DNA from: an uncultured Acinetobacter sp.
GTDB lineage: Bacteria > Cyanobacteriota > Vampirovibrionia > Gastranaerophilales > Gastranaerophilaceae
Direction of reading: 5' to 3'
Assembly (NCBI GenBank): GCA_946623365.1
Contig: CAMORE010000098.1
Span: 1-7,517 of the forward strand
Length of the DNA stretch: 7,517 bases
Positions 7,235-7,517 of the stretch are shown piece by piece. Position 1 is the stretch's first letter. Each line of letters begins with the position of its first letter. The notes below the pieces were generated by a model. That model saw nothing but the letters and a program-made list of their open reading frames with translations. It searched no databases and had not been told where the DNA came from. The translations under genes and the position numbers were made by a program.

Positions 7235-7327
7235 ATAACAGTATCGGGATGACAAGATTCGAACTTGCGACCCCTGCGACCCGAACACAGTGCGCTACCA
7301 AACTGCGCTACATCCCGATACTGTTAT
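7235..7327. repeat. 17-bp inverted repeat enclosing the tRNA gene
   Basis: Arms 7235-7251 and 7311-7327 are exact reverse complements. The inner 7 bp are the tRNA acceptor stem (7245-7251 with 7311-7317); the remaining 10 bp extend that stem outside the mature tRNA, including the 3' discriminator position. A precursor would therefore carry a 17-bp continuous helix at its base. Extended pairing of leader and trailer is unusual for bacterial tRNA precursors. The right arm is also part of the 55-bp direct repeat that recurs at the window end. Confidence 0.75.
7244..7317 (-). tRNA. tRNA-Pro(CGG)
   Basis: A complete 74-nt cloverleaf on the minus strand. Acceptor CGGGATG pairs with CATCCCG, discriminator A. 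D-arm GCGC-AGTTTGGTA-GCGC. Anticodon stem CTGTG/CGCAG (one G-T pair) with loop TTCGGGT, so the anticodon is CGG, reading proline codon CCG. Variable loop GGGTC. T-arm GCAAG-TTCGAAT-CTTGT. The C1-G72 pair, A73 and G36-G37 fit proline identity and TrmD methylation. CCA is not encoded (TAC follows), so it is added after transcription. It is transcribed convergently with dfx, whose stop is 45 nt away. Confidence 0.95.
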
Positions 7328-7366
7328 AAAATTGTTCATTGAGTAAATGACTACTTTTAATATATA
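7312..7366 (-). repeat. Direct repeat copy 1: tRNA 5' end plus leader
   Basis: This segment is identical to 7463-7517 over all 55 bases, with a period of 151 bp. Read on the minus strand it contains a -10-like TATATT, the leader, and the first six bases of tRNA-Pro. The identity stops at tRNA base 7, so the shared unit is the promoter-proximal region and not the tRNA body. Confidence 0.9.
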
Positions 7367-7387
7367 ACACACATTTAATAAAATCAA
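7359..7387 (-). promoter_or_regulatory. Candidate promoter of tRNA-Pro
   Basis: On the minus strand TTGATT (7382-7387) and TATATT (7359-7364) are separated by exactly 17 nt, close to the sigma-70 consensus. This would start a transcript about 35 nt before the tRNA. The -10 part lies in the 55-bp repeat, while the -35 lies outside it, so only copy 1 can be checked in this window. Confidence 0.4.
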
Positions 7388-7411
7388 CTATAATACTTTT
7401 TTTAAACCAAA

Positions 7412-7459
7412 CTGCTACCTCTCCTCGAACGTGACATTTAGTCACCTTCTCGTCGGCAG
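7412..7459 (-). other. Unassigned structured sequence, possible RNA
   Basis: On the minus strand this folds into a long hairpin: an outer CTGC/GCAG (7456-7459 with 7412-7415), then, after an unpaired outer part, C-G pairs separated by two tandem G-A/A-G mismatches (7453-7454 with 7422-7423, and 7450-7451 with 7425-7426), GAA/TTC, a G-G mismatch, and GTGAC/GTCAC around a TAAAT loop (7436-7440). Tandem G-A mismatches form on the minus strand only; on the plus strand they become C-T mismatches, which favours minus-strand RNA. It begins just inside the second copy of the tRNA leader, where a tRNA would be expected. I recognise no known RNA family, and it could be a decayed tRNA or a leader element. 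Confidence 0.35.
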
Positions 7460-7462
7460 AGT

Positions 7463-7517
7463 ATCCCGATACTGTTATAAAATTGTTCATTGAGTAAATG
7501 ACTACTTTTAATATATA
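7463..7517 (-). repeat. Direct repeat copy 2, cut by the window end
   Basis: All 55 bases match 7312-7366. The copy runs off the window, so its true length is unknown. On its inner side it is followed not by the tRNA body but by ATACT, which makes a local palindrome (7460-7473), and then by the unassigned structured sequence. Confidence 0.9.

Noticed and set aside
7220..7241. CTGTT/AACAG hairpin after dfx as its terminator
   Set aside because: Only 5 bp with a 12-nt loop and no T-run behind it; too weak to call.
7113..7490. Two minus-strand reading frames of about 60 codons across the dfx end, tRNA and leader repeats
   Set aside because: One runs through the tRNA and dfx, the other through the repeat copies; both lack ribosome sites and family features.
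7312..7517. CRISPR array
   Set aside because: Only two copies with a roughly 96-bp gap, the repeat contains tRNA sequence, and there are no cas genes.

Overview
The window looks like AT-rich chromosomal DNA from a strictly or mainly anaerobic, diderm (outer-membrane-bearing) bacterium. The anaerobe signal comes from a class I superoxide reductase (desulfoferrodoxin), a radical SAM enzyme with extra cluster-type cysteines, and a COG3581-type relative of 2-hydroxyacyl-CoA dehydratases. The diderm signal comes from a large exported SLBB protein of the Wza type. The tRNA gene does not encode its CCA end. A gut lineage such as Vampirovibrionia/Gastranaerophilales would fit, but that is a guess from gene content, not a determination.

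Layout, left to right. Positions 1-259 are non-coding: a perfect 17-bp palindrome that resembles a terminator (17-51), then a MITE-like element with terminal inverted repeats (about 118-253). The element contains a C/G-rich repeat that on the minus strand can form either a hairpin or a G-quadruplex. Positions 260-6648 hold five minus-strand genes packed as one apparent operon. In transcription order they are: PHP-domain phosphoesterase, COG3581 Fe-S protein, radical SAM protein, SLBB polysaccharide-export-type protein, PlsC-family acyltransferase. The gaps are 12 nt, 0 nt, 54 nt and a few nt (or an overlap, depending on the last start codon). A divergent intergenic region (6649-6778) leads to dfx on the plus strand (6779-7198). 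A tRNA-Pro(CGG) gene on the minus strand follows (7244-7317).

The right edge is unusual. The tRNA acceptor stem is part of a longer 17-bp inverted repeat. The tRNA 5' end plus its upstream leader/promoter region recurs exactly (at least 55 bp) 151 bp away, running off the window end. The second copy abuts not a tRNA but an unassigned structured sequence (7412-7459).

Working hypothesis (inference): the five-gene operon is an anaerobic envelope pathway. A redox Fe-S/radical pair (COG3581 plus radical SAM) and a metal-dependent phosphoesterase would modify a lipid or glycan intermediate, PlsC would acylate it, and the SLBB protein would serve export or outer-membrane assembly. The mix of a COG3581-type protein and a glycerolipid acyltransferase recalls anaerobic plasmalogen synthesis by PlsA/PlsR. 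However, no activator ATPase domain is present here, so the analogy is loose.
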